Origin: an uncultured Clostridia bacterium
Lineage (GTDB): Bacteria; Bacillota; Clostridia; Christensenellales; QALW01
Assembly: GCA_934434555.1 (NCBI GenBank)
Contig: CAKRZX010000021.1
Coordinates: 1 to 44,198, forward strand
DNA: 44,198 nt
Direction of reading: 5' to 3'
Numbering within the stretch: position 1 is the stretch's first letter; every line of letters starts with the position of its first letter. The notes under the pieces are model-generated. The model worked only from the letters and a program-made list of their open reading frames with translations, was not told the DNA's origin and made no database searches. Below are positions 7,739 through 14,533 of this stretch, one piece after another. The translations under genes and the position numbers were made by a program.

Positions 7739-7749
7739 TTCATTATAAT
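7721..7749 (+). promoter_or_regulatory. Plus-strand promoter of the disrupted AraC gene
   Basis: TTGACA at 7721 and TATAAT at 7744 with a 17-base spacer, 41 bases before the AraC start. The two promoters overlap face to face, an arrangement in which one regulator site can control both. Confidence 0.7.
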
Positions 7750-7789
7750 ACAAAAAAAGAGTACTATTATATACAGTGCGGAGCGGGAT

Positions 7790-8563
7790 ATGAACGGATT
7801 TATAAATTATCTTACCTATTTCGGGATATCTGAAATGAAACACAAAAATGAATTTGACTTTTGCACAAAAACGGGAAAAATACGGTCGTCGTTTATATTT
7901 CTTGAATCGGGAACGGCGGAATACGAAACGGAAAACAGCAAGTTTTCTCTTTCTGCGGGCGATATGATTTTTATTCCCTGCGGGGCAAAATACTCTTCTC
8001 ATTTCAGGGGCGAAAATATAAGGTATAAGAACTTTATATGCGTATTTTCGCCCGATTCTCCCTCAAACGCGCAGAACTCCGCAGTGTTTCCCATGCAGGT
8101 TATAAATTACTTGAATATTGTTTCTTCCGCGGAACTTGACGGGATTTAAACGCTTTATTCCCGCGGGGATTTTTTCGGCGCAGCAGCGAAATTTTATTCA
8201 CTTTACGGAAAATTGCTTGATAAAATGGACTTTACGGTTATAAAAAACAGCACTTCGCCCATTGAGCCGGCGGTATCGTATATTGCCGAACACATGGGCG
8301 AAAATTTCAGGATTGAACAGTTGGCGGACCTTTGCGCAATAAGCGAATCTTATCTTTTCAGGCTGTTTGAAAAAGAATACGGCTGTTCGCCCGTTGAGTA
8401 CAGAAATCGGCTGCGGGTAAGAAACGCAATTTTTATGCTTGAAAGCGGAAAATATACCGTAAGCGCCGTAAGCGAAGCGCTTGGCTTTTCAACCGACGAA
8501 TACTTTTCAAGAACGTTCAAAAAAATGACGGGGCGCACCCCGTCAAGTTATAAATTGAGTTGA
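7790..8563 (+). pseudogene. AraC family regulator interrupted by an in-frame stop
   Basis: ATG 7790 (GGAG at 7780) opens an N-terminal cupin-like domain (LSAGDMIFIPCGAKYSSHF). After 119 codons a TAA at 8147-8149 interrupts the frame. The same frame continues without any shift through TLYSRGDFFGAAAKFYSLYG into a complete C-terminal AraC DNA-binding domain: IEQLADLCAISESYLFRLFE, then VSAVSEALGFSTDEYFSRTF. Upstream and downstream parts together make about 257 positions, a normal AraC length, so a single nonsense change is enough to explain the break. The C-terminal part could be made separately only from a poor start (for example TTG at 8213), with no good ribosome binding site. It would have regulated the divergent gene fragment at 7684. 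Confidence 0.75.
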
Positions 8564-8602
8564 TTTTCGGTATATAAAGGCGTTGTTTGCCGAATCGTTA
8601 TA

Positions 8603-10015
8603 TTATATCGTTTCGATTTTTATAAGATTTGTATTGCCCGAAATGCCGTTTGTCATTCCGCCGGTAATAACTATGTGGTCGCCTTTTTTCAGGGAAAAAG
8701 TCTCTTTTGCCAAGTGCTTTGCGGTATAGAAAAGCACGTCGGTGGAATCAAACTTTTCGCTTAAAACGGGGGTAACGCCCCATGAAAGGGCAAGTTTTCG
8801 CCACGTTTTCTTATCGGTGGTAATGCCCAAAATGTCAACAGGCGAGCGGAATCGGCTTACCATACGGGCGGTAGCGCCGGAAAGCGAGCAAACGGCAATC
8901 GCTTTTGCTTCAATATCGATACTCATACAGCATGTGGCGTGAGAAACCGCGTCAACGGTGTTTTTAATTTTGAATTCCGATGACGAAAACATTTTTGAAT
9001 AATCTATGCTCTTTTCCGTCTGCTCCGCGATTTTTGCCATTGTGGCAACGGTAAGTACGGGATATTTACCCGCAGCGGTTTCGCCCGAAAGCATAATCGC
9101 GCTTGTGCCGTCGTAAACGGCATTTGCAACATCGGAAATTTCGGCACGGGTGGGACGGGGCTTCGTTATCATACTTTCAAGCATTTCGGTGGCGGTAATA
9201 ACGCGCTTGCCGAGCATTCTGCATTTGGTAATCAAATGTTTCTGTATTGCGGGCAGTTCTTCAAAGGGAATTTCCACACCCATATCGCCGCGGCCTATCA
9301 TAATGCCGTCGCACTCCGAGCAGATTTCTTCTATCTTTTCAACGCCCGAACGGTTCTCGATTTTTGCAATAAGTTCTATGCCTTTGCCGTCTTTTTCTTT
9401 TAAGAATTCCTTTATGTCAAGCAAATCCTGTTTGCACGAAACGAACGAACAGGCGATAAAATCAACGCCGTTTTCTATGCCGAAAACGATATCGTCCTTG
9501 TCCTGCTCGCTTAAATATTCCTGTTTAAGCACTTTGTTCGGGAAACTCATACTCTTTCTGTCTGAAAGTTCGCCCCCCGCAACAACTGTGCAGATTGCAT
9601 CGGTAGCGGTGAGTTCTTTTACGGTAAAAGCAAGCAGACCGTTGTTGAGCAGTATTGTATCGCCGATTTCTAAATCGCCCACAAGTCCCTTATAGTTTAC
9701 CGAAACACGCTTTTCATTGCCTGTTATATCTTCAACCGTAAACGCAAAAGTATCGCCCTCTTTAAGGTTGACTTTGCCCTTTTCAAAAGTTTTTATCCTG
9801 TATTCGGGACCTTTTGTGTCAAGCATTATGGCGATGGGCATATTAAGTTTGTCGCGAACGCGCTTTATCGTATCGATTTTTTCCTTGTGTTCTTCGTGGG
9901 TACCGTGGGAGAAGTTGAGTCTCGCAACGTTCATACCCGCTTTGCACATATCTTCGAGAACTTCCTCGCTTGCGCACGCCGGACCGATTGTACATACTAT
10001 TTTTGTCTTTCTCAT
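8603..10015 (-). CDS. pyk: Pyruvate kinase
   Basis: Last step of glycolysis: phosphoenolpyruvate + ADP to pyruvate + ATP. The 470-residue protein covers the standard A, B and C domains and lacks the extra C-terminal phosphohistidine-like domain found in Bacillus-type enzymes. Visible motifs are ARLNFSHG (31-38), LDTKGPE (65-71), the active-site lysine in IAKIEN (Lys218, Glu220), IGRGDMGVE (240-248; more often ARGDLGVE), TATEMLESM (usually ATQMLESM) and the SAIMLSGETAAGKYP stretch. GGAGGT (10027-10022) precedes the ATG. It has its own promoter and converges on the disrupted AraC gene with a 39-base gap in which no terminator hairpin is evident. Confidence 0.95.
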   Translation of the reverse strand: MRKTKIVCTIGPACASEEVLEDMCKAGMNVARLNFSHGTHEEHKEKIDTIKRVRDKLNMPIAIMLDTKGPEYRIKTFEKGKVNLKEGDTFAFTVEDITGNEKRVSVNYKGLVGDLEIGDTILLNNGLLAFTVKELTATDAICTVVAGGELSDRKSMSFPNKVLKQEYLSEQDKDDIVFGIENGVDFIACSFVSCKQDLLDIKEFLKEKDGKGIELIAKIENRSGVEKIEEICSECDGIMIGRGDMGVEIPFEELPAIQKHLITKCRMLGKRVITATEMLESMITKPRPTRAEISDVANAVYDGTSAIMLSGETAAGKYPVLTVATMAKIAEQTEKSIDYSKMFSSSEFKIKNTVDAVSHATCCMSIDIEAKAIAVCSLSGATARMVSRFRSPVDILGITTDKKTWRKLALSWGVTPVLSEKFDSTDVLFYTAKHLAKETFSLKKGDHIVITGGMTNGISGNTNLIKIETI

Positions 10016-10067
10016 AAATATACCTCCGTAAATTATCCGTAAAAAATACCAATCTGCCTCATTATTT

Positions 10068-10096
10068 ATTTTAGCACACTTGCCCGTTTTTTACAA
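10068..10096 (-). promoter_or_regulatory. pyk promoter
   Basis: Minus-strand TTGTAA (10096-10091) and TAAAAT (10073-10068) with a 17-base spacer, about 50 bases from the start codon. Confidence 0.6.
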
Positions 10097-10247
10097 GCGC
10101 AACTTTGTGTTTTTGGGGAATAATTTCGGAGAAACGTTAAGCGGTCGGCGGAAAGGTAGTTTTAAGTAAACGGTTTTGCAATGCACCGATTTCGGTACAC
10201 GGTATATGATACATTATAACCGAAATTAAATGAAAAGGAGGGTAATT

Positions 10248-10796
10248 ATGAATTACACACCTGTCAAGGCAAAAGATTCTTATTCTGATGCGAAAAAATG
10301 CTGCTGTTTTACGGGCCACCGTCCGAAATCGCTGCCGTTCGGCGATGATGAGAGCGCTGCGGAATGTGTAAAACTAAAAGAGATGCTTTGCAAAAATATC
10401 GAACAGCAGATTGTCAAGAACGGTGTTATGCATTTTATCTCCGGTATGGCCATGGGTGTTGACATTTACGGGGTAGAAATTGTGTTGAAACTCAAAGAAA
10501 AATATCCGCAAATCACCCTTGAATGTGCCATTCCCTTTGAAGCACAGGCAAATCGGTGGGACGAAAAATGGAAAAAAAGATACTTTGACATTATCCGCCT
10601 GTCCGATAACACAACGACGCTGCAAACGACTCACTCCCGAGGCTGTATGATGAACAGAAACAGATATATGGTGGATAACAGCGATGTTGTGATTGCTGTT
10701 TGGAACGGAGAGAAAAGCGGCATCGGAAATACTGTCCGTTATGCAAAAAAATGCGGAAAGAAAATAATCCTTATTGACCCGGACAAATTAAAATGA
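10248..10796 (+). CDS. SLOG family protein (DUF1273/YpsA-like)
   Basis: A 182-residue single-domain Rossmann-like protein. The opening CCFTGHRPKSLPF (residues 19-31), the FISGMAMGVD segment (63-72) and the C-terminal VVIAVWNGEKSGIGNTVRYA mark it as YpsA/DUF1273-like, in the SLOG superfamily, which is related to the DprA and LOG folds and proposed to bind nucleotide-derived ligands. No enzymatic role is established for this branch. AGGAGG (10236-10241) six bases before ATG 10248 fixes the start; the in-frame ATG at 10230 lies before the ribosome binding site. It precedes, on the same strand, an ADP-ribosylglycohydrolase gene 110 bases away, so a role in nucleotide or NAD-related stress is possible but inferred only from neighbours. 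Confidence 0.8.
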   Translation: MNYTPVKAKDSYSDAKKCCCFTGHRPKSLPFGDDESAAECVKLKEMLCKNIEQQIVKNGVMHFISGMAMGVDIYGVEIVLKLKEKYPQITLECAIPFEAQANRWDEKWKKRYFDIIRLSDNTTTLQTTHSRGCMMNRNRYMVDNSDVVIAVWNGEKSGIGNTVRYAKKCGKKIILIDPDKLK

Positions 10797-10906
10797 CAGA
10801 TTTGCATTACCGAAACTTTGTGAAAACTGAGCCAACATTTTTCATCTGTATGGCTTAAAAGCATAAGGTATTTTATTAAACCATAAATGAAAGGCAAAAA
10901 AAAGAA

Positions 10907-11779
10907 ATGATAGGTGCTATTATAGGTGATATTGTGGGGTCTCGGTTTGAATTCAGCCCCCACAAATCAAAGAAATTTGAGTTATTCGGTAATGACGGCT
11001 TATCAAAATACAAATGCCGTTTTACCGATGATAGCGTGCTTACTGTTGCCGTGGCGGACGCGCTGCTCTCCTTGAAGGATACTTTAAGCGAAAGCGAGTT
11101 GTCTGCGATGATAATTTACCGGTTTCATCTTTACGGAAAAGCGTACCCGGCAGCCGGATACGGCGAGCGTTTTTTTCTATGGCTCTGTGATAACGAAATA
11201 GAACCGTACGGAAGTTGCGGAAACGGGTCCGCCATGCGCGTGTCACCGTGTGGGTGGTACGGAGAAACACTTGAAGAATGTGAACGGCTTGCGAGGGTTT
11301 CCGCAGCTGTCACACATAGTCACCCGGAAGGAATCAAAGGCGCAGTTGCAACAGCCGGAGCAATATATCTTGCACGTACGGGAAAAAGCAAGGAAGAAAT
11401 TCGTCAATACGCAGAGCGTTTTTATCCCCATGCCTTTGAAAAAACGCTGGATGAAATTCGGCCTGATTACAGTCATGTGGAAACTTGTCAGGACACATTA
11501 CCTCAGGCATTTGTTGCTTTTTATGAATCAGAAAACTTTGAAGATGCGATTCGGGGAGCTGTTTCTCTCGGCGGTGACAGTGATACTTTGGCATGCATTA
11601 CAGGCTCAATAGCCGAGGCGTATTACGGAATTGATGGGATACCTTCCTCTTTGCGCGGAAATGCGATTTCTTTTTTGGACGACCGACTTCGCGGCGTCTT
11701 AGAAGAATTTCAAACCCGATATGTTATTCCGAACAATGAACGGGATTGTTCTGTGAAAAGAGGAGAAATGCGAAGATGA
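10907..11779 (+). CDS. ADP-ribosylglycohydrolase family protein
   Basis: DraG/ARH-type hydrolase that removes ADP-ribose from proteins or other acceptors using two metal ions. All the landmarks are present in 290 residues: GAIIGDIVGS at the N-terminus, the metal-binding TDDS (40-43), HSHPEG (137-142) and LGGDSDT (221-227, Asp224 and Asp226). The start has only a weak GAAAGG 12 bases upstream. The stop overlaps the ATG of the next gene (ATGA), so the two proteins are coupled. The substrate is unknown; members act on arginine-, serine- or nucleic-acid-linked ADP-ribose or on free derivatives. No ADP-ribosyltransferase is visible in the window. Confidence 0.9.
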   Translation: MIGAIIGDIVGSRFEFSPHKSKKFELFGNDGLSKYKCRFTDDSVLTVAVADALLSLKDTLSESELSAMIIYRFHLYGKAYPAAGYGERFFLWLCDNEIEPYGSCGNGSAMRVSPCGWYGETLEECERLARVSAAVTHSHPEGIKGAVATAGAIYLARTGKSKEEIRQYAERFYPHAFEKTLDEIRPDYSHVETCQDTLPQAFVAFYESENFEDAIRGAVSLGGDSDTLACITGSIAEAYYGIDGIPSSLRGNAISFLDDRLRGVLEEFQTRYVIPNNERDCSVKRGEMRR

Positions 11780-12285
11780 GCGAGTTTATCTTTTGTCCCG
11801 ACCTTACTTCTGGCGATGAATATGTTCTTGACAATTTGGACAGAAAAAGACTGGCTGAGTGGATTGACTTTTTGCGCTCTTACCGGGAAACTCTTTGGTG
11901 CGACAACGATATGGGCGATATCGTGCCGCTTAAAGAACTTCGTAAAAGAAAAAGTTCCATGCAGGCGCTTCCCGTGTATCCGTCGAGATTGAAGGAAATG
12001 GGGGAATTTTTCAGAAATATGATGCTGAAAGAGAGGCCGGGATACATGGTCGATCTTTATAAAGCAGGACTTTTTACCAAAGAAAGCAAGGCGACGCTGT
12101 ATACAGGCACATTGTGGTCTCCGGTGTTGATTGCAAGTCTTATTTCGGATGCTTATCACCGCGAACGCTTTTTTACCGGCTTGTTCGGGCGTGGTGTTGA
12201 TAACGGGTTGTATCTGAAAGCGCTCTTGCATCTTGAAGATATTGCCGATATGCATCAGTGGCTGAAAAATGCTGAACAGGGTTAA
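11776..12285 (+). CDS. Hypothetical protein coupled to ADP-ribosylglycohydrolase
   Basis: A 169-residue soluble protein that I do not recognise. It starts in the stop codon of the ADP-ribosylglycohydrolase gene (ATGA overlap) with AAGAGGAG at 11758-11765, so it is made with it. The sequence is rich in aromatic and charged residues, with no signal peptide and no membrane segment; likely helical stretches are around RKRLAEWIDFLRSY and RLKEMGEFFRNMMLKE, and the C-terminus (LKALLHLEDIADMHQWL) looks amphipathic. Such coupling suggests a partner or accessory role, but no function can be assigned. Confidence 0.65.
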   Translation: MSEFIFCPDLTSGDEYVLDNLDRKRLAEWIDFLRSYRETLWCDNDMGDIVPLKELRKRKSSMQALPVYPSRLKEMGEFFRNMMLKERPGYMVDLYKAGLFTKESKATLYTGTLWSPVLIASLISDAYHRERFFTGLFGRGVDNGLYLKALLHLEDIADMHQWLKNAEQG

Positions 12286-12552
12286 GCGAAGCCTATCTGA
12301 ACTCTAATATCACAATTCATAGATTAGCACCGAAAACGCAGAATTTGCTCATCAGACTGCTAATACAGCCCTTCCGCAAATCACCTGAGCGGAGGTGTTG
12401 CCTCAGTGCGAAATCCTGTTAATGCCCAGTCGAACTATTCTGTTGCCCGCACCGTTGCAGACTTGTTTCTGTTTTCGGCGCGGGTTTCCTTATTCACAAG
12501 CATAAAATCACGGATGCAGAGAGGAATTTCACACCCAAAATCCAAAAATCCC
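12286..12552. other. Intergenic region without a recognisable gene
   Basis: About 270 bases between the hypothetical gene and the promoter at 12553. A frame is open on the plus strand from 12406 but has no ribosome binding site and its product resembles nothing I know. I see no RNA gene or clear terminator here. Confidence 0.5.
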
Positions 12553-12580
12553 TTGACAAATTTTCTCGCAGTGCTACAAT
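12553..12580 (+). promoter_or_regulatory. Promoter of the short peptide and secreted protein
   Basis: TTGACA at 12553 and TACAAT at 12575 with a 16-base spacer, 31 bases before the ATG of the 40-residue peptide gene. Confidence 0.7.
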
Positions 12581-12610
12581 ATCCGGAAAAAAACAAAGGA
12601 GAGGCATGTT

Positions 12611-12733
12611 ATGCGGGCGTACGAAACACCGGAGATAAGGATAGCGAAGTTTTCGAATGAAGAAATCTTAGGTGAATCGAGCCCGTGGACAGAACTGCCC
12701 GAAGATGAATTTGAAGAAAATGAAACATATTAG
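12611..12733 (+). CDS. 40-residue acidic peptide gene preceding a secreted protein
   Basis: The gene has a consensus promoter and an excellent ribosome binding site (AAAGGAG, 12596-12602, eight bases from ATG 12611). The product starts MRAYETPEIRIAKFSNEEIL, continues with GESSPWTELPEDE and ends with an acidic FEENETY. It has no signal peptide or membrane segment. The Y-E-x-P-E-I/M-x-I-x-x-F opening is one I recall from many short unannotated clostridial peptides lying next to surface or secreted protein genes. Its last 14 bases overlap the start of the secreted-protein gene in another frame, so its translation probably controls that gene. It could be a leader for coupling, a small regulator, or a precursor peptide; no modifying enzyme is nearby. 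Confidence 0.6.
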   Translation: MRAYETPEIRIAKFSNEEILGESSPWTELPEDEFEENETY

Positions 12734-13652
12734 AAAAATCGCAGCGGTGTGCTGCGTTCTTTTGCTTTTATGGGGAAATACCATCGTGTCTAAGGCGGAA
12801 GATACGGAAATCAGCGAATCAATGGTGCTTGATGAGGGAATCGCGTGGAATGTTTTCACAGATTCAAATGTGGAATCGGTGGATTTTGAGATAAACGGAA
12901 AAAGCGAAACCGTAACAAGTTGGAACGAATCGAATGACAAAAGATGCTTTGAGTTTCGCGGAACAGGTCCGAAGATGCTGACCGATGAACTGACCGTAAC
13001 GGCACATTTGTCCGGGAACAAAACAAGAGTGCACAGGACCTCGGCAGTGAAATATCTGCTCGGACTGCAAGGTAAAAGTGATAAACTTGACGCACTTATT
13101 GACGCTCTGCTTGCCTACGGAACAGCAGTGCAGATATATGAAAATTATCATACTGAACGCCTTGCAAGCGGAATGAACATATCCGGGACAGAAGGGGTTC
13201 TCGGGAAGATTGAGTTTTCCGGAACGAGTATAAAGAATATTGATTATGGATACACAGACCCGTATGTTAAATGGACCGGTGCAAGTGTAATTTTGGGCGA
13301 TAAAGTGTCGGTTGTGCTGGGAGCAAAAATCATAAGCGAAGGCGATTCGTTTGATGGAAAATATCTTAATATGTATATTAACGGCACATATATCGGCGTT
13401 AACCACCGCACAGACACATCATCAACTGAATCAAACTTCATATTCGGAATACCTGTAACGCAGTATTCAAGCGAGATTAAGGTGAATTTTACTGATTCTG
13501 ACGGCAACGCCATCAGCCCCACCCTGACATACAGCGTGGAATCGTACGTAACAAGAGTGTACGGAAAAACTGCCGACCCTAATCTTAAAAATTTGCTTTC
13601 GGCGTTTGCGGATTACTGCTCAAAAGCAAAGTTATGTGCAGAAAGTGTGTAA
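12720..13652 (+). CDS. Secreted protein with a clostridial extracellular domain
   Basis: A 310-residue protein with a clear signal peptide (KHIRK then a hydrophobic stretch to about residue 26) and no C-terminal anchor, so it is exported. The middle (LIDALLAYGTAVQIYENYHT) and following part (WTGASVILGDKVSVVLGAKII, then KYLNMYINGT) resemble a module seen in clostridial secreted proteins, where a GAAAQxYF-type helix precedes a beta-rich region; this is from memory. The start at 12720 is inside the upstream peptide gene and has only a poor ribosome binding site (GAAGA), which points to translational coupling. An upstream in-frame start at 12672 would bury the signal peptide and is not preferred. 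Function is unknown. Confidence 0.7.
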   Translation: MKHIRKIAAVCCVLLLLWGNTIVSKAEDTEISESMVLDEGIAWNVFTDSNVESVDFEINGKSETVTSWNESNDKRCFEFRGTGPKMLTDELTVTAHLSGNKTRVHRTSAVKYLLGLQGKSDKLDALIDALLAYGTAVQIYENYHTERLASGMNISGTEGVLGKIEFSGTSIKNIDYGYTDPYVKWTGASVILGDKVSVVLGAKIISEGDSFDGKYLNMYINGTYIGVNHRTDTSSTESNFIFGIPVTQYSSEIKVNFTDSDGNAISPTLTYSVESYVTRVYGKTADPNLKNLLSAFADYCSKAKLCAESV

Positions 13653-13722
13653 GGATATTGCTTACACTTTTCTTTTCTCCTGGGGTGCAAAACTCCGCTT
13701 TTTGTTCTTATCATAAAGTAAT

Positions 13723-13751
13723 CCCCGCACCGATTTTGATTCGGTGCGGGG
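13723..13751. terminator. Strong stem-loop between convergent genes
   Basis: CCCCGCACCGA (13723-13733) pairs perfectly with TCGGTGCGGGG (13741-13751), loop of seven. It lies between the secreted-protein gene and the convergent small gene at 13758. Neither side has a good T-run, so it may be a terminator of weak type or an RNA-stability hairpin. Confidence 0.55.
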
Positions 13752-13757
13752 GTCAGT

Positions 13758-13964
13758 TTATGGCAGAAAATCTTCAATTACATCATCGATGTGATGTTTG
13801 CTTAAATTCGCAGAGCCTATCTTTTTCATCAGTTGGCGAATCAGCGTAAGCGAAGTCGTTACGCCCGGTATTCGCCGTATCCGCTTTCCGGAATCGAAAA
13901 AGTCAAGTCCGTAAACCTTGTTTTGTCTGTTGTGCTTTGATACGTTCATTTTACATGTAATCAT
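13758..13964 (-). CDS. DUF6514-like small protein
   Basis: A 68-residue basic protein. The pattern YGLDFFDSGKRIRRIPGVTTS, then LIRQLMKKIG, and the ending LSKHHIDDVIEDFL matches what I remember of DUF6514, a family of short clostridial proteins of unknown function. The start at 13964 is chosen from AAAGGACAGG 8-12 bases upstream and a consensus promoter at 14031-14003. It stands alone and converges on the secreted-protein gene. Function is unknown. Confidence 0.6.
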   Translation of the reverse strand: MITCKMNVSKHNRQNKVYGLDFFDSGKRIRRIPGVTTSLTLIRQLMKKIGSANLSKHHIDDVIEDFLP

Positions 13965-14002
13965 TTGTTGTACCTGTCCTTTGATATGAATTTGTTGGTA
14001 TT

Positions 14003-14031
14003 ATTTTACATCTGGAAGCTCCTTTTGTCAA
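14003..14031 (-). promoter_or_regulatory. Promoter of the DUF6514-like gene
   Basis: Minus-strand TTGACA (14031-14026) and TAAAAT (14008-14003) with a 17-base spacer. Confidence 0.75.
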
Positions 14032-14459
14032 CAGATTTTTTCAAGATTTTCGCCTGTTTTTTGCAGAAATTTCACATAAAGAGGTCAAAGAGCGTGTTTT
14101 CCTCGATTTGTGCGGGTATTTTGGCAGGTTGCAGTGCTGAAATATATGAACTTGGGGGTTAAAAGGGCATCGACCCATGCAAAAAATTAAATTTTGGGCG
14201 GAATCGGACAACTTAAAATCCGTTTGATTTTCAAAAAAACATTAAATTATAATAATGGGACAACTCCGTTTTCCGAAAATATTTCGGTATTTGCCGCGTT
14301 TTAAGTATCTGTTCATAGTTTTGAGGCGGTTTTAATCGGAAATAATTTGAAAAAAATATTTGTTTCAATTGCGTTTCGGTGCTGAAATACGGCGAAAACG
14401 CAGACGTGGTCGGCATTTTCGGGCAAATTAGATTTTTATGAATTTTTTATTAAACACAC
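14032..14459. other. AT-rich intergenic region
   Basis: About 430 bases without a supportable gene. It contains a possible plus-strand promoter (TTGATT 14224, TATAAT 14248, 18-base spacer) with nothing obvious behind it before the main promoter at 14460, and a small inverted repeat CCGAAAATATTTCGG near 14275. It may hold a long leader or an unrecognised small RNA. Confidence 0.3.
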
Positions 14460-14488
14460 TTGACAAGTGATTTTGAATCTGCTATAAT
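14460..14488 (+). promoter_or_regulatory. Promoter of surface protein 1
   Basis: Full-consensus TTGACA (14460) and TATAAT (14483) with a 17-base spacer, 46 bases before ATG 14534. A small hairpin GTGCGTAAAGCAC lies just before the ribosome binding site GGAAAGG (14518-14524). Confidence 0.85.
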
Positions 14489-14533
14489 TACACCATAAAA
14501 TTGTGCGTAAAGCACATGGAAAGGATGTTTTAT

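Noticed and set aside
8147..8149. Reading the in-frame TAA of the AraC gene as recoding or readthrough
   Set aside because: TAA recoding is rare, no stimulating structure is seen, and the gene lies in a decaying region, so a nonsense mutation or an error is simpler.
10887..10910. Seven-codon minigene (MKGKKKK) ending in the ATGA of the ADP-ribosylglycohydrolase start
   Set aside because: No ribosome binding site and low-complexity sequence; probably chance, although it could influence initiation.
12406..12660. 84-codon plus-strand frame before the peptide gene
   Set aside because: No ribosome binding site, unrecognisable product, and it overlaps the promoter and start of the better-supported peptide gene.
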